DNA of 64,000 nucleotides, taken from assembly GCF_024139115.2 (NCBI RefSeq), contig NC_085139.1, positions 141,056,097-141,120,096 of the forward strand, read 5' to 3'. A program made the position numbers and the translations under genes. This DNA is from Armigeres subalbatus. Its lineage: Eukaryota > Arthropoda > Insecta > Diptera > Culicidae. Shown piece by piece: positions 11,600 through 22,379 of the stretch (positions are counted from its first letter, which is position 1; the number at the start of each line of letters is the position of its first letter). The notes below the pieces were generated by a model. The model saw nothing but the letters and a program-made list of their open reading frames with translations. It was not told the origin of the DNA and searched no databases.

Positions 11600-12110
11600 A
11601 CAGAAACTAGGTGGCTACTCACACCCCGATACTTGATGTTCGCGGAGACCGCTCAGGTAGCGAACCGGTGGTTAGCCTTCGTGTCGGTCGCTTAGCGTTG
11701 CCTGGTCGGTGCTCTCGTCGGTACCCCTCGCGGTGAGACGCCCGTAGCTGACCGGCGGTCGTTTGCCAGTTTGCGTTGTCGTTGGATGATCGAGAGGTGC
11801 TACGCTGGTGGTAGTACGACGGATAATCCCTGGCGTTAGACGTGCCACCCGACTGGTTATCGTGGACACACGTGAGCCAAAGGGTGGGGTCAATCTCGCT
11901 GGCGAGGCTGTCTTCCCCTCCTAAAACACTCGCTAGAAACCACCGAAGTGGAGCAGGACACACGAGGCCGAGATTTTTCCGTTGGCCGTCGCTCTCCAGG
12001 TGGACTATTGTGGCGCGCAGCCACGAGACGATAGTTCGCACCCAGGCGGATTGCCCAAATTCTCTCCACGAGCCCTCAAATTCTCCGTAGATTGGAAATC
12101 GGCGAACAAG
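11600..12110. other. GC-rich block of unknown origin
   Basis: A GC-rich island in AT-rich surroundings, with a 140-codon minus-strand open frame (12041-11619) rich in Ser, Arg and Thr and without a recognised domain. It could be a decayed LTR, leader or gag piece of an LTR element, or a host exon. No flanking repeat pair was found. The 12110-12900 stretch after it holds nothing I recognise. Confidence 0.3.
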
Positions 12111-12930
12111 CGATGCCGACTAAATCTTCCGTACCTGTTAGCACGAGGTGCTACATACAAACTCCAATTAGAAACACATCGCACTACCTTTAAACACCAA
12201 ATTTACCTTTTATCATCCGTATTATTTGTACAATCGATTACAGGTTATCGCTACTGGGTTGTGCACACTATTTTCTAATAACGAACTTTAGTTTAGGTTA
12301 TTCTGGTCCATATTTAGACTATTTGGACTTACTGTCTAGTAATCGATTAGACTGCACGGCTCACGATTTTGCCTGAACCAAATATTGTCATAAATTTGCC
12401 TATGGAAACAATTTAAACATCATACATTTAGCATCACAACGTTAAAGCTTTTATTAAGTTACTTTGTGAAACTCTTCGGATTCTCACGCTGTATCACTTC
12501 ACTTTATATTGGGAAACTGTTTTTTTTAGATCTTCATCACTCGGTTGCCTAGAAGGGAAAGAACAGGTGCCGTTCTTATATTGTCTACGGAGCCCTTGGA
12601 TTTCTGTTTAGTACTATTCTATATTTTCTTATATTTCCGGATTCTTCAACAATTGTACTAATTGTAATAGCTGGTACATATCGATAGATTAGCCACCCAT
12701 GCAATGATTTCTCTTGAACTGTTGCTTTTATTGATTTAAGCACATGCACTGCGAAGTGTAGTGTAACCGACCCTGCTATCTATTTGAAACGACCGTTGCT
12801 CGTTTCAAATCTGAACAATTAAAAATTACAAAAAAAAAAATATTATGTGTCTCGTCTAAAGACGGTCTTGAACGTTAGAGGGTTACTAGTTGACTTAAAA
12901 AAGAAACACAAACGTTCACAAATCACGGAT

Positions 12931-13075
12931 GGGAGCGTCCATAAACAACGGAGCGCTTAGAAGGGAGAGGGGGGCGAGCGAAGTGTTTCTAGATGTTTCT
13001 TACAAAAAGTGTGACATAGGGGGGATGGGATTGAATATGCTCAATTTTTGCATTACGTAATTAATGGATCTTCCC
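12931..13075. mobile_element. Short MITE, GGGAGCGTCCATAAA type
   Basis: The left end GGGAGCGTCCATAAAC is mirrored by the right end ATTAATGGATCTTCCC. The interior is G-rich on the left and contains TTACGTAA near the right end. It resembles a culicine MITE class with ends of the type GGG-x-GTCCATAAATTACGTAA. No target duplication is evident. Confidence 0.5.
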
Positions 13076-13231
13076 TAACGCAAATTTTGGCAATTCCATA
13101 CCCCTCCCTACTTTACAGCGTAATGTAACGGTTTCTATTAATAAAAATAAATCTATTATATTCGTTTATAATTACTTAAAAACAAATTTTGTTAACAAAA
13201 ATGTATCATATTTTGAGCACATAAAATTAAA

Positions 13232-13553
13232 ATTACTGTCATTAGAAGATGATATGTTAAGCTAAAATTATATATTTTGAATGATCATTTTGATGAAAAT
13301 GAGTGAAGAATTTTTGAGACTTTTCGGCTATGTAGAATGGTTTATTAAAACCAATTTTTAAATTTTGTCCAACGTTTCGACATCGGGTTCGATGCCTTCT
13401 TTTGGGACAAAATTTAAGAATTTGTTCTAATGAACCAGACTGCATGGCCGAAAAATCTCAAAAAATCTCAAAAAATCTTCATTCATTTTCATCAAAATGA
13501 TCATTCAAAATATATAATTTTAGCTTAACATATCATCTTCTGATGACAGTAAT
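13232..13553. mobile_element. Palindromic MITE with ~95-bp inverted arms
   Basis: The left arm starts ATTACTGTCATTAGAAGATG and the right arm ends CATCTTCTGATGACAGTAAT. The arms share a nearly continuous match over about 95 bp, including ATGATCATTTTGATGAAAAT. A unique core of about 130 bp lies between them. There is no coding frame. The arms differ by a duplicated CTCAAAAAAT unit on the right side. Confidence 0.8.
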
Positions 13554-13839
13554 GTTTATTTTTATTTTTTAAAGTTAATAAAGCCTAGCAATACTTTGAT
13601 GAAAGTTTTGATTTGACATTATACCTCTGAAGAATACCCTATGTTTTAATAAAAGGAAAATTCTAGAATGAAATGTTATCAGGTATTAATGGGTATTTCA
13701 TATGCGGTATAAAAATGCGAAACTCGAAAGAAAAGGTTATGAATGAAAGGAAGAAAAAATCAACAATGAAAATAAGGTTAAACACAAATAAATACAAATG
13801 TGCGAAACTCGATAGATAAGCCTTTGATAATAAGAAGGA

Positions 13840-14600
13840 AAAATTCAACAATGAAATAGTATCTGGTAAAACATAAATAAACATAATAATGGTTGATTAA
13901 CACTCGAAGTTTTGCCTAATTTTTTCGACCTTCGAGTTTTTGATCTTCGACTTTTGTACCTTTCGACATTATGTCCAACAACCGTTATTACTACTTTTGT
14001 TCTTTCGACCTTTTGTCTTCTTACTTTCGACCTTTGGCCCTTTGACCTTTTTACTTTCTACCTTTTATCCTTCGACCTTTTAACTCGGATCCTTCGGCTA
14101 AGATTTTTGTTTCAACATTATGTCTTTTCGACCTCCTCACCCTTTGACCTTTTGTCCCTTCGACCTTTCGACGTTTTGTCCTTTCGACCTTTTGTCGACA
14201 TTTCGACAAAAGGTCGAAACATAAAAAATTGAGTCAAAAGGTCGAAGGGACAAACGGTCGAAACAAAAAATGTGAGTCAAAAGGTCGAAGGGCAAAAGGT
14301 CAAAGGGTGAGGAGGTCGAAAAGACATAATGTAGAAACAAAAAATCTTAGCCGAAGGACAAAAAGTTGAAGGTCAAAGTATTGAAAGGACAAAAGGTCGA
14401 AGGACCAAAATCGAAACAAAAAATCTGAGCCAAAAGGTCGAAAGTACGAAACGTCGAAAGAACAAAATATAGAACTAATGATTGCAGGACAAAAGGTTAA
14501 ATGCAAAACGTTTAATATTAATCAACCATTCTTTTGCACATTTATATTTATTTGTGTTTCGCCTGATAGTATTTAATTGTAGAATTGTTTCATATTTTAA
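13840..14600. mobile_element. Foldback-like element built from TTCGACCTTTTGTCC subrepeats
   Basis: About 13912-14210 reads as repeats of TTCGACCTTTTGTCC. About 14210-14510 reads as the reverse complement GGACAAAAGGTCGAA. The switch is at a short palindrome near 14205-14215 (GTCGACATTTCGAC). Outside the arrays the arms continue as a unique inverted match: AATGGTTGATTAACACTCG on the left against ATTAATCAACCATTC on the right, followed by the diverged ACACAAATAAATA-type segment. Total length is about 760 bp and no transposase is present. This is the clearest two-armed copy of the family here. Confidence 0.7.
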
Positions 14601-14789
14601 TCTGCTTCCCTGCCTTGTAACAAATGCTGTTATATGTGAGGCCGAAACCAGTGATATTACGCCCATAACAAAGTTAAAACCACTCGTAGACCAACCGAGC
14701 CTTGCATCGGCTCCACTTTTGTCCGACACAAGGCGAATAGAGAAGGCCATTCCTTCTTCAAAAGACTGCATTTGCCTGGAATTAGGCAA

Positions 14790-14904
14790 TAGAGATGGTC
14801 GGGTTTTCAAACCGGGTTCGGGTCGGGTCCGGGTTTGAAAGGAATTTCTAAATCGGGTTCGGGCCAGGTTCGGGTTTGCAAAATGTGAAACCCGACCATC
14901 TCTA
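14790..14904. mobile_element. 115-bp MITE with 8-bp target duplication (hAT-like)
   Basis: The ends TAGAGATGGTCGGGTTT and AAACCCGACCATCTCTA are perfect inverted repeats. Between them are CGGGTTCGGGTCGGGTCCGG-like repeats. The flanks TTAGGCAA (14782-14789) and TCAGGCAA (14905-14912) match at 7 of 8 bases, in line with an 8-bp hAT-type target duplication. It is inserted in the repeat-rich segment next to the BEL relic. Confidence 0.7.
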
Positions 14905-14939
14905 TCAGGCAACAGAGAAGATAAGGCCTTCTTGAAATG

Positions 14940-15363
14940 GACGGAAAGGTATATACGAAAAAAGTATAACGTCCTGAAAGTCGCTACGTTATTTCGCATC
15001 GTCCCAGTGACGCTCTTCAGAATCAATAGATCCATCCACACCTTTGCGTTTTTGGACGAAGGGTCTTCATCAACACTGTTCGAGGTGACAGTCGCTCGTG
15101 AGTTAGGAGTGACAGGCAAGGTGTACATTCATCTCTACCAAGAAGTTCGCAGTGCTGACGATGAATTGCATGATCTAGTGAAGGACTGGAAGGCTCCGAT
15201 GAAATGCGTTCAAAGAAAATTCTGGAAGAAACTTCTTCGCGATTGCCATCCGGAAGATTTCAGACAAGACAATTGTGGAAACATGGTTACATCGAATTTC
15301 CAGGAAACGAGCCCATGGCAGAGAGTCGTATGTATCCTTAGCACGTCGGTCGATGCGGAAACC
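14940..15363 (+). pseudogene. BEL/Pao protease and linker fragment
   Basis: The frame reads LFRIVPVTLF then TFAFLDEGSSSTLFE, which matches the BEL aspartic-protease segment (usual pattern LLDxGSxxTLI). The following ARELGVTGK also fits. Further on, frame-shifted pieces (EFPGNEPMAESRMY, then LARRSMRKP) resemble the BEL linker between protease and RT. Frameshifts are present by about 15340, where the element is cut by an insertion. Confidence 0.7.
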
Positions 15364-16541
15364 TGGGGTGGCATTGTGCATCTCGATTCGAAGGAAATTC
15401 TATCGAGTTGAACATGTTTGGCATTACGGCTTTCGATTCGATCTCGAAAACGACTCATCGTTCGAGTATTCTCGAGGAGGTACAAAAATAACGTGATGTT
15501 TTGGCATTATGGAGACTCGATAGCACACTGGAAAACGTCACCTTTATAGCTTTCGAATGTTGTTCGATAGTCATTTCTTGCTGAAAGTTTTTAATTATAT
15601 TTGTTATTATTTCTGTACGGGAAGAGAACAAATGTCTCATAATTGTATCTTGAAGGAAAGAATGTGTTTAGTGTACCTACTTGTATAGTTTCCAGACAAT
15701 ATTCAATCTCTAATTATCCCGAAATCCGCATAAAAACGACTTCAACTAAAATCGTTTTTTTGCAGTTTTCACGTATTTCTTGATAAATAAAATAAAAAAA
15801 AACCGTAAGAGATGACCCAAGTGCATTTAACTAAAACACATGGAAACATCTTTAGCTTTAGATTATTTAGCTCAAAATTGGATCTGTGGCATAAACTCGA
15901 ATAAACATAAAACTTATATTTAGCGTCGTAACAATATCTCAATTTATAAAACATATCGTATCAGCATAATGTTTAAATCAATTGCAATTGCAAATCGCTT
16001 GTTATAGTCATTGAGCATAATTTGCTTGTTTAAAAATTAACTGCCAATACATGCCCTGAAGGATGCCTTTCCAACAGGCAACATGCTACACGCAAATGAA
16101 ATCTCGCTTAACTTTTCAAAAGGTCCTAAGTAACATTTTTTTCATGAATTAATTTGAATAGCGCAATCAACAGAACAGCATGAAAGCTTTTGATTGCAGT
16201 ACTCAAATCAATTCATGAAAAAAAAATGTTACTTAGGTCCTTTTGAAAAGTTAAGCGAGAAATTATCTCTTATTCTCTCTGGTTACTCACATTCGCCATG
16301 CGCTGAAGGTTGTCTCTCCAGCGGGCGGCATACTAAACACAAAGACAGCTATCTCTCATTCTCTCTCTTTACATTTCGTTTGACAGAACATACTCGATTG
16401 AGCTAGTACAACACCGTTCGAAATCTTGTACTGCGACTGAATGAAGTCGACCGAAATACATAATGCAGCATTTTTTTCGAAACGAATGCAAACACGTACG
16501 AATCGAGTGATTCGATTCGAGATGCGCAATGCCACCCCTGA
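15364..16541. mobile_element. Inverted-repeat DNA element inside the BEL relic
   Basis: GGGTGGCATTGTGCATCTCG at about 15364 is mirrored by CGAGATGCGCAATGCCACCC ending near 16541. Weaker similarity extends inward on both sides. BEL linker sequence stops on the left and BEL RT sequence (ELFENLKQKMDK) resumes directly on the right, which places the ends well. No transposase frame is seen. A second, smaller palindrome (16102-16260) lies inside. Confidence 0.65.
16102..16260. repeat. Nested 159-bp palindrome
   Basis: TCTCGCTTAACTTTTCAAAA at 16102 is mirrored at 16241-16260. The arms are about 57 bp and nearly identical, and the loop is about 45 bp. Probably a small MITE nested in the larger inverted-repeat element. 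Confidence 0.7.
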
Positions 16542-17143
16542 GCTTTTCGAAAATCTAAAGCAAAAAATGGATAAATAACAGGAGAAAGGATTCGCACACA
16601 ACATTATGAATGAAGAATTGTACTCATCGGATCCTAAAAGGGTGTGGTATCTTCCACTAGAGGTAGTGGTACATCCTAGAAAACCAGGGAAAGTCCGCAT
16701 GATCTGGGACGCAGCTGCGACGATACGGGGTCAATCGCTAAATTCCGTTTTACTCGCAGAGCCAGATTTGCTTATTGCCATCCATCAGGTCGGCAAGTCG
16801 CATTAGTGGTGATATACAAAAATTATTCATCAGTTCCAGATAAAATCAGAAGACCGGCAAGCACAACGGTTCTTGTTCCGGAGCGGCCTCTCCAAATCAC
16901 CGTCATGGATGTGGCGACGTTTGGTGTGACATGCTCGCTCTCTGCCGCGCAGATCATTAAGAAGCTAAAGATTTCGAATCCGAGTTCCCCAAAGCAGCTA
17001 CCGCTATCATCCACAACCACTACGTGGACGATTACTTGGACAGCCTAGACACTTCAGAAGAGGTCATTGATCTGGCTTTGCAGGTAAAGATGGTCCATGC
17101 AAAAACTGGGTTTCACCTACGAAACTGGAGATTAACATCTCTA
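16542..17143 (+). pseudogene. BEL/Pao reverse transcriptase fragment
   Basis: RVWYLPLEVVVHPRKPGKVR followed by MIWDAAATIRGQSLNS is the start of the BEL RT domain. After a frameshift, VMDVATFGVTCSLSAAQ and, in another frame, HNHYVDDYLDSLDTSEE carry the region with the catalytic YVDD box, which is intact at the residue level. TGFHLRNWRLTS follows, then BEL similarity ends near 17143. There are at least three frame changes and the RT fingers/palm region is partly deleted. Confidence 0.8.
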
Positions 17144-17259
17144 TAAAAGTTCTATCACTGGTCGGTTTTAAATTTTCCCGCATAATAGGCTATTTTACGA
17201 GTTAATTCCAGTTTCATTTGTTGTCATCGCATATTCCTGCAAACAAACAAACAAATCGG

Positions 17260-18697
17260 TAAATTAATGATTTCGTGTGTGTTACTTCTACGTGAAGTTA
17301 AACGATTTACAATGATATGGAAATGCTAATATCATCTTCCAAACTTGGACGTACATGTTCATGATAGAATTAGAGGCGAAAGTATAGAATTGATAGTTCC
17401 GTTAGGATGCGGCAGGCATGAAGAATGTTTTTATAGAAGTCGATTTGAAAGCGAGCGGAGGGCAATATTTGTGATGGCACATGTCACACGACCTTCCTTC
17501 TGCCAAGCTCCCGTATGAAGGGGGAGGGAAGAATATCAGTGTGGAAGCTGATAAGTCTTCACTGGCAAAAGGAAGGTGGTTTGACTTGCTCATATGCCAT
17601 CGCGTGCGGAAGGATTTGCTATCGAAGAGTACTGTCTCCAAATTTCTAATATGACATCAGCATTTAGTCGAATAGGATTTTTATTGCACAGTTCTGTTTT
17701 CTCATTGCGTCCGTCTCGTCGCAACCAACTTGGCTGTCTCGGAGAGAAAAAAGCAGAGAAAGGCACTGCTGCTGTACCGTCGACCAATAACAGCTGAATT
17801 GATGGATGCCCCCACCAAGGGTAGTACACTAAATTAATGATTTCGTGTGTGTTACTTCTACGTGAAGTTAAACGATTTACAATGATATGGAAATGCTAAT
17901 ATCATCTTCCAAACTTGGGGGAAAACTACGGGAGCTTGGCAGAAGGAAGGTCGTGTGATATGTGCCATCACAAATATTGCCCTCCGTTCGCTTTCAAATC
18001 GACTTCTATAAAAACATTCTTCATGCCTGCCGTATCCTAACGGAACTATCAATTCTATACTTTCGCCTCTAATTCTATCATGAACATGTACGTCCAAGTT
18101 TGGAAGATGATATTAGCATTTCCATATCATTGTAAATCGTTTAACTTCACGTAGAAGAAACACACACGAAATCATTAATTTAGTGTACTACCCTTGGTGG
18201 GGGCATCCATCAATTCAGCTGTTATTGGTCGACGGTACAGCAGCAGTGCCTTTCTCTGCTTTGTTCTCTCCGAGGCAGCCAAGTTGGTTGCGACGAGACG
18301 GACGCAATGAGAAAACAGAACTGTGCAATAAAAATCCTATTCGACTTAATGCTGATGTCATATTAGAAATTTGGAGACAGTACTCGTCGATAGCAAATCC
18401 TTCCGCACGCGATGGCATATGAGCAAGTCAAACCACCTTCCTTTTGCCAGTGAAGACTTATCAGCTTCCACACTGATATTCTTCCCTCCCCCTTCATACG
18501 GGAGCTTGGCAGAAGGAAGGTCGTGTGATATGTGCCATCACAAATATTGCCCTCCGCTCGCTTTCAAATCGACTTCTATAAAAACATTCTTCATGCCTGC
18601 CGTATCCTAACGGAACTATCAAGTCTATACTTTCGCCTTTAATTCTATCATGAACATGTACGTCCAAGTTTGGAAGATGATATTAGCATTTCCATAT
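17260..18697. mobile_element. 1.4-kb near-palindrome with internal direct repeats
   Basis: Blocks P (17260-17350), Q (17350-17516) and R (17516-17829) are followed by a second P (17831-17919). The right half then holds the reverse complements Q', P', R', Q' and a shortened P' up to 18697. Read together the layout is P Q R P | Q' P' R' Q' P'. Copies are almost identical; for example the frames METVLFDSKSFRTRWHMSKS (minus, left) and METVLVDSKSFRTRWHMSKS (plus, right) are mirror copies. The 12-bp sequence CAAACAAATCGG flanks the block at 17248-17259 and 18698-18709. No protein family is recognised in the 79-codon frames. The block lies within the sequence separating BEL RT from RNase H. Confidence 0.75.
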
Positions 18698-18929
18698 CAA
18701 ACAAATCGGATTATCTGTCAAACAGAGTTTGCTATCACAAACTACATCGCAATGTATTCAGTTTAAGCTAAGCTTAGCTAACAAACTACATCGCAATGTA
18801 TAACAAACGACCTCGCATAAAAATCGTTTACATTGCATACACTACCGTGCAACGTCGGATAAGAAATACACATGTATCGCCTCCACTTTTGTACGTAAAA
18901 AGCGTTTTCGCGACTGGTATGCGATGAAA

Positions 18930-19877
18930 ATTGTGTGCATAGGCGTCGTATAACAGAAAAACAATTCTATTATGCATGCATTCTGGTTGTCTGGAAAGTG
19001 CGCTGTGTTCTGGTGTCTTCTAAAACTAAAGTGTCGCCGTTGAAACCTCTTTCAATACCCCGTCTCGAGCTACAAGCGGCATTGCTAAGATCCAGATTGG
19101 CGAAGTCTGTGGCCGAGAACCATACTCTTCGCATTCATCAACGGTTCTTCTGGAGTGATTCTTCCAGTGTTCTATCCTGGTAGCACTTAGATCTACGTAA
19201 ATATCGACAATTCGTAGAGGGTGTCGGAAATCTTGGACTCATCAAAAGTGGAAGAATGGCATCACGTTCCCTTTGCTTGAATGTCGCCGATGATGCTACC
19301 AAGTGGGAGGAGCCCTACAAATCAACATCCATCACCGTTGGTTTCGGGGTCCAAGCTTCTTGTACGAAACTTCAGATTCCTGGCCCCAAACTACAACATT
19401 TCCTTGTCATACCACAGGAACTTCGCCCGGTACACGTTCACCTAACAAGCGTAAAAGATCAGATAGTGCAGCTCCGACAAGTATCCCGTAGTACTGCCAA
19501 AGGGCGCGCTGGATAAGGGAATATCTTACCACCATTACCAAACGAATCAAATGGTTCGCAGACACCAAACCGGTGCAGGCAAGAGATTTGATGATGATCG
19601 TAGATGACCGACTTTAGAATGGGTGGATTAGAGGTCGAATTTTTCGAGTGTTCCCTGACAGGGATGGTAGATGATGTCGTGCCAACGTCAAAACATCTAC
19701 GGGCATTTTACGGCGTCCGGTAGCGAAATTGGCCGTCCTGGAAGTGGTTGATACTGCTCGTGAGGACACAGAGCAATACGGATCGGGGAATGTTCAGGAT
19801 GGTATCCTATCATCCGAAAATTTTCCTGTGGGGCCAGAAGTACCAACTGATGAGTGTAATCTAAAACTAATTAAATA
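18930..19877 (+). pseudogene. BEL/Pao RNase H and integrase C-terminal fragments
   Basis: [20 protein letters not shown] then [16 protein letters not shown] and [12 protein letters not shown] are the BEL RNase H segment with its SDS motif. It is followed by a stop and frame changes (LNVADDATKWEE; WFRGPSFLYE). Around 19525-19780, TKRIKWFADTKPVQARDLMM, FRVFPDRDGR and ILRRPVAKLAVLEV are the integrase C-terminal domain. The integrase catalytic core between these parts is missing. The last frame ends with a stop near 19877. Confidence 0.75.
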
Positions 19878-19879
19878 AA

Positions 19880-20640
19880 AGAATTTAAAGCTAAAATCAA
19901 ACTCAACTATACAACAGAAGAGTTTTGCTAAACGGATGGTCCGAAACCTCATCACCTGTCGCAATAGAGACAATGCCTTCTTTAAGTGACTGCATTTGCC
20001 CGGTTTAGGACGAATAGAGCAGAAAAGGTCGTCTTTGAATGGACGCGTAGGCGTCCGAAGAACAGAGGAGACAATGCCTTCTTTAAATGAATGCATTTGT
20101 CCGGTATAAGGCGAACAAAATGGAAAATGCCCCTTCAAATTAATGCATTTGCCCGATATAAGGTGAACAGAAGTTCTTCTTCTTCTTATTGGCATTACAT
20201 CCCCACACTGGGACAGAGCCGCCTCGCAGCTTAGTGTTCATTAAGCACTTCCACAGTTATTAACTGCGAGGTTTCTAAGCCAAGTTACCATTTTTGCATT
20301 CGTATATCATGAGGCTAACATGATGATACTTTTATGCCCAGGGAAGTCGAGGCAATTTCCAATCCGAAAATTGCCTAGACCGGCACCGGGAATCGAACCC
20401 AGCCACCCTCAGCATGGTCTTGCTTTGTAGCCGCGCGTCTTACCGCACGGCTAAGGAGGAGGAACAGAAGTTATTCTGTCGAATTCTATGTTCACGAGCC
20501 ACGAGGCACGCAAATTTCCCATTTCTTCATCATGCCAAACTGCTACTGCACCACTGCCGAGGACATCCAATATTGATACCGCTGTGTCAAAGCAATCGCT
20601 ACCAGGCATTCATACTACAAAACATTTTTCTCCTTTTTTT
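19880..20640. repeat. Candidate eroded LTR region with GCATTTGCCCGGTATAAGG repeats
   Basis: After the end of BEL coding sequence, units such as CCTTCTTTAAATGAATGCAT plus TTGCCCGGTATAAGGCGAAC repeat three to four times (19965-20165). Related units lie near 14735-14935 on the other side of the BEL relic. This could be the remains of LTR pairs, but the borders are not clear. A SINE is inserted at 20176-20461. Confidence 0.4.
20176..20461 (-). mobile_element. Feilai: Feilai-type tRNA-derived SINE, copy 2
   Basis: The copy appears full length on the minus strand: tRNA-like head with B box GGTTCGATTCC, conserved body and an (AAG)n tail (seen as TTCTTCTTCTT at the left end). It has a perfect 11-bp target duplication GAACAGAAGTT at 20165-20175 and 20462-20472. 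It sits in the repeat region downstream of the BEL relic, so it is younger than that sequence. Confidence 0.9.
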
Positions 20641-20837
20641 TAAATTAATCAATTGATAAAATATGTTAGTTATCGCACTTCCTTTGAAGAGATCTTTTTC
20701 TCACTGGTAGTGCATCTGAATTGTACCAATGATTTGAAAAGAAGGGTAGGTTTTATGCCTCTGGGAGAAGTGGTCAACTGGGAACAACATTCCCAGGGGA
20801 TTTTCCCTGTTCCAATAAAAAAATAGAAAAATCAAGA

Positions 20838-22370
20838 TGGAGGCTGGTAGGCTTCCATCGTCCGCTGAACTGACGTAGTAATTTTCCTCGCTGCCTTGAC
20901 TTTCACTGCCTGTACTCTCAGCGTCATTAAAATGTTCCTCGTAGTGCTGCTTCCACTTTTCGATCACCACACGTTCGTTCGTGAAGATGCTCCCATCCTT
21001 ATCCCTGCACATCTCGGCTCGCGGCACGAAGCCTTTGCGGGATGCGGTGAGCTTCTGATAGAACTTGCGTGTTTCTTGAGAACGGCACAGCTGTTCCATC
21101 TCCTCGCACTCCACTTCTTCCAGGCAGCGTTTCTTCTCCTAACTTCTCCGGGTCTGCTGTCTCCACTTCCGTCTATAACGTTCCACGTTCTTCTGGGTAC
21201 CTTGCTACAGCGCGACCGCAGTGTTGCTCTCCAGGTGTACCGACACGGAAGGCTGTTTTGGAAGTAGATGCTGCGAATGGCCATGGAGGCGGTGAAATCA
21301 ACTAGTCGTAGGCCATTTTCGTTCATCAGCTGGTGGGCGTTGAACATCCCAATAGTCGGTCTAAACTCCTGAGCGTTCAAATCTCCTATGATGATTTTGA
21401 CGTTGTGGCTTGGGCAGCTGCCGTACTTACGTTCCAGCTGCGCGTAGAATGCGTTTTAATCATCATCAGTCCTTCCGGAGTGTGGGCTATGGACGTTGAA
21501 GAACCAGCCTTTGATCCTCAACCTGCACATTAGAGTGATTCAAATTTTGACTGTTTTGCTCCCCGATGCTTAAACGATTGCATTTGCCATTTTAATAATC
21601 CTCCTAAATTTTTAGCAATTTTGGATGTAATTTGACTGTGCACACGTCATTTGAAGTTTGTATGGAAATTACTGTGAAAACTGACCCTGATGTAGAAGAC
21701 CGTTCCGTTAGGTGGCCCATGAACTATTCAAATATAATAAACGCATTGCCTTGCGAGCATCAAATCGTTTCGCAACAAAGACGGCCTGTTTCCCTGTAAA
21801 ATTTCTCATGTTGCCAATGTACTCATCTGTTTTTAGAGCTTAAAGGGAAGCGTTGGGGAACGGTTTTCCATGAAAGTTACTGTTTTCATAGCAATTTTCA
21901 TACAAACTTCAAACCGCACGTGCTCACTCAATTTACATCCAAATAAGCTAAAAATTTAGATGGGTTAATAAAAAGGCAAATGCAATCGTTTAAGCATCGG
22001 GGGGGCAAAAAAATCAAAATTTGAATCACTCTACTGCACATTCTCTCATTGATCGGTCACCACCCGATCACGCGCCTTTGCACATCACCCATCGCTATAA
22101 AAGGGTGTGTTGCTGCAGCTCTGGTAGATAGTATGATTGCCTCTAAACGTTTGCACCATTGACGTATTCCAACAAAGCACATCAGCGAGTATGCGTGTGC
22201 TCCCGATGAAGTTGACAAATTTGCAGTTTCCCGAACCGATTTTCCAATCGCTAGTCCATTTTCGTCGCAGTGGTCTTCGCCGACGGTTCCGGTTCGTACT
22301 CTCTTGTTTATTATTCGTGCCTTAAGTTTTTCTAAAAGTTGGTTTACAGGGCCTGACACACAACCCCCCT
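20838..22370 (-). pseudogene. RTE-type endonuclease and linker, split by a MITE
   Basis: From 22370 downward the minus strand holds a diverged N-terminal part. Then, across the MITE, comes MCRLRIKGWFFNVHSPHSG and IIIGDLNAQEFRPTIG. The GDLNAQ corresponds to the GDFNA box of apurinic-type endonucleases. NENGLRLVDFTASMAIRS and FQNSLPCRYTWRA follow. The SDH-containing end of the endonuclease is deleted. After frameshifts the linker EEMEQLCRSQETRKFYQKLT and KGFVPRAEMCRDKDGSIFTN is readable to about 20860, where similarity stops just before the RT domain. This fragment resembles mosquito RTE elements and is inactive. Confidence 0.8.
21531..22033. mobile_element. 503-bp MITE with ~70-bp inverted ends and 8-bp target duplication
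   Basis: The ends TAGAGTGATTCAAATTTTGA and TCAAAATTTGAATCACTCTA belong to inverted arms of about 70 bp that include CGATGCTTAAACGATTGCAT. The flanks are a perfect CTGCACAT at 21523-21530 and 22034-22041. An 8-bp duplication points to hAT-type transposition. The insertion splits an RTE endonuclease frame, which gives the order of events. There is no transposase. Confidence 0.9.
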
Positions 22371-22379
22371 AATTATCCG

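Larger units (their letters stand above)
14940..19877 (+). mobile_element. BEL/Pao LTR retrotransposon relic, interrupted twice
   Basis: Degenerate pol segments occur in order on the plus strand: protease, RT, RNase H and integrase C-terminus. The first gap is a 1.2-kb inverted-repeat element (15364-16541). The second contains the 1.4-kb near-palindrome at 17260-18697. Gag and most of the integrase core are missing. Similar GCATTTGCCCGGTATAAGGCG-type repeats flank both sides (about 14710-14940 and 19960-20165) and may be eroded LTRs. BEL/Pao elements replicate through a cytoplasmic particle and integrate cDNA. This copy cannot. Confidence 0.8.

Noticed and set aside
14475..15128. 217-codon minus-strand open frame
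   Set aside because: Antisense to the BEL protease fragment, the hAT-like MITE and the flanking repeats; no domain.
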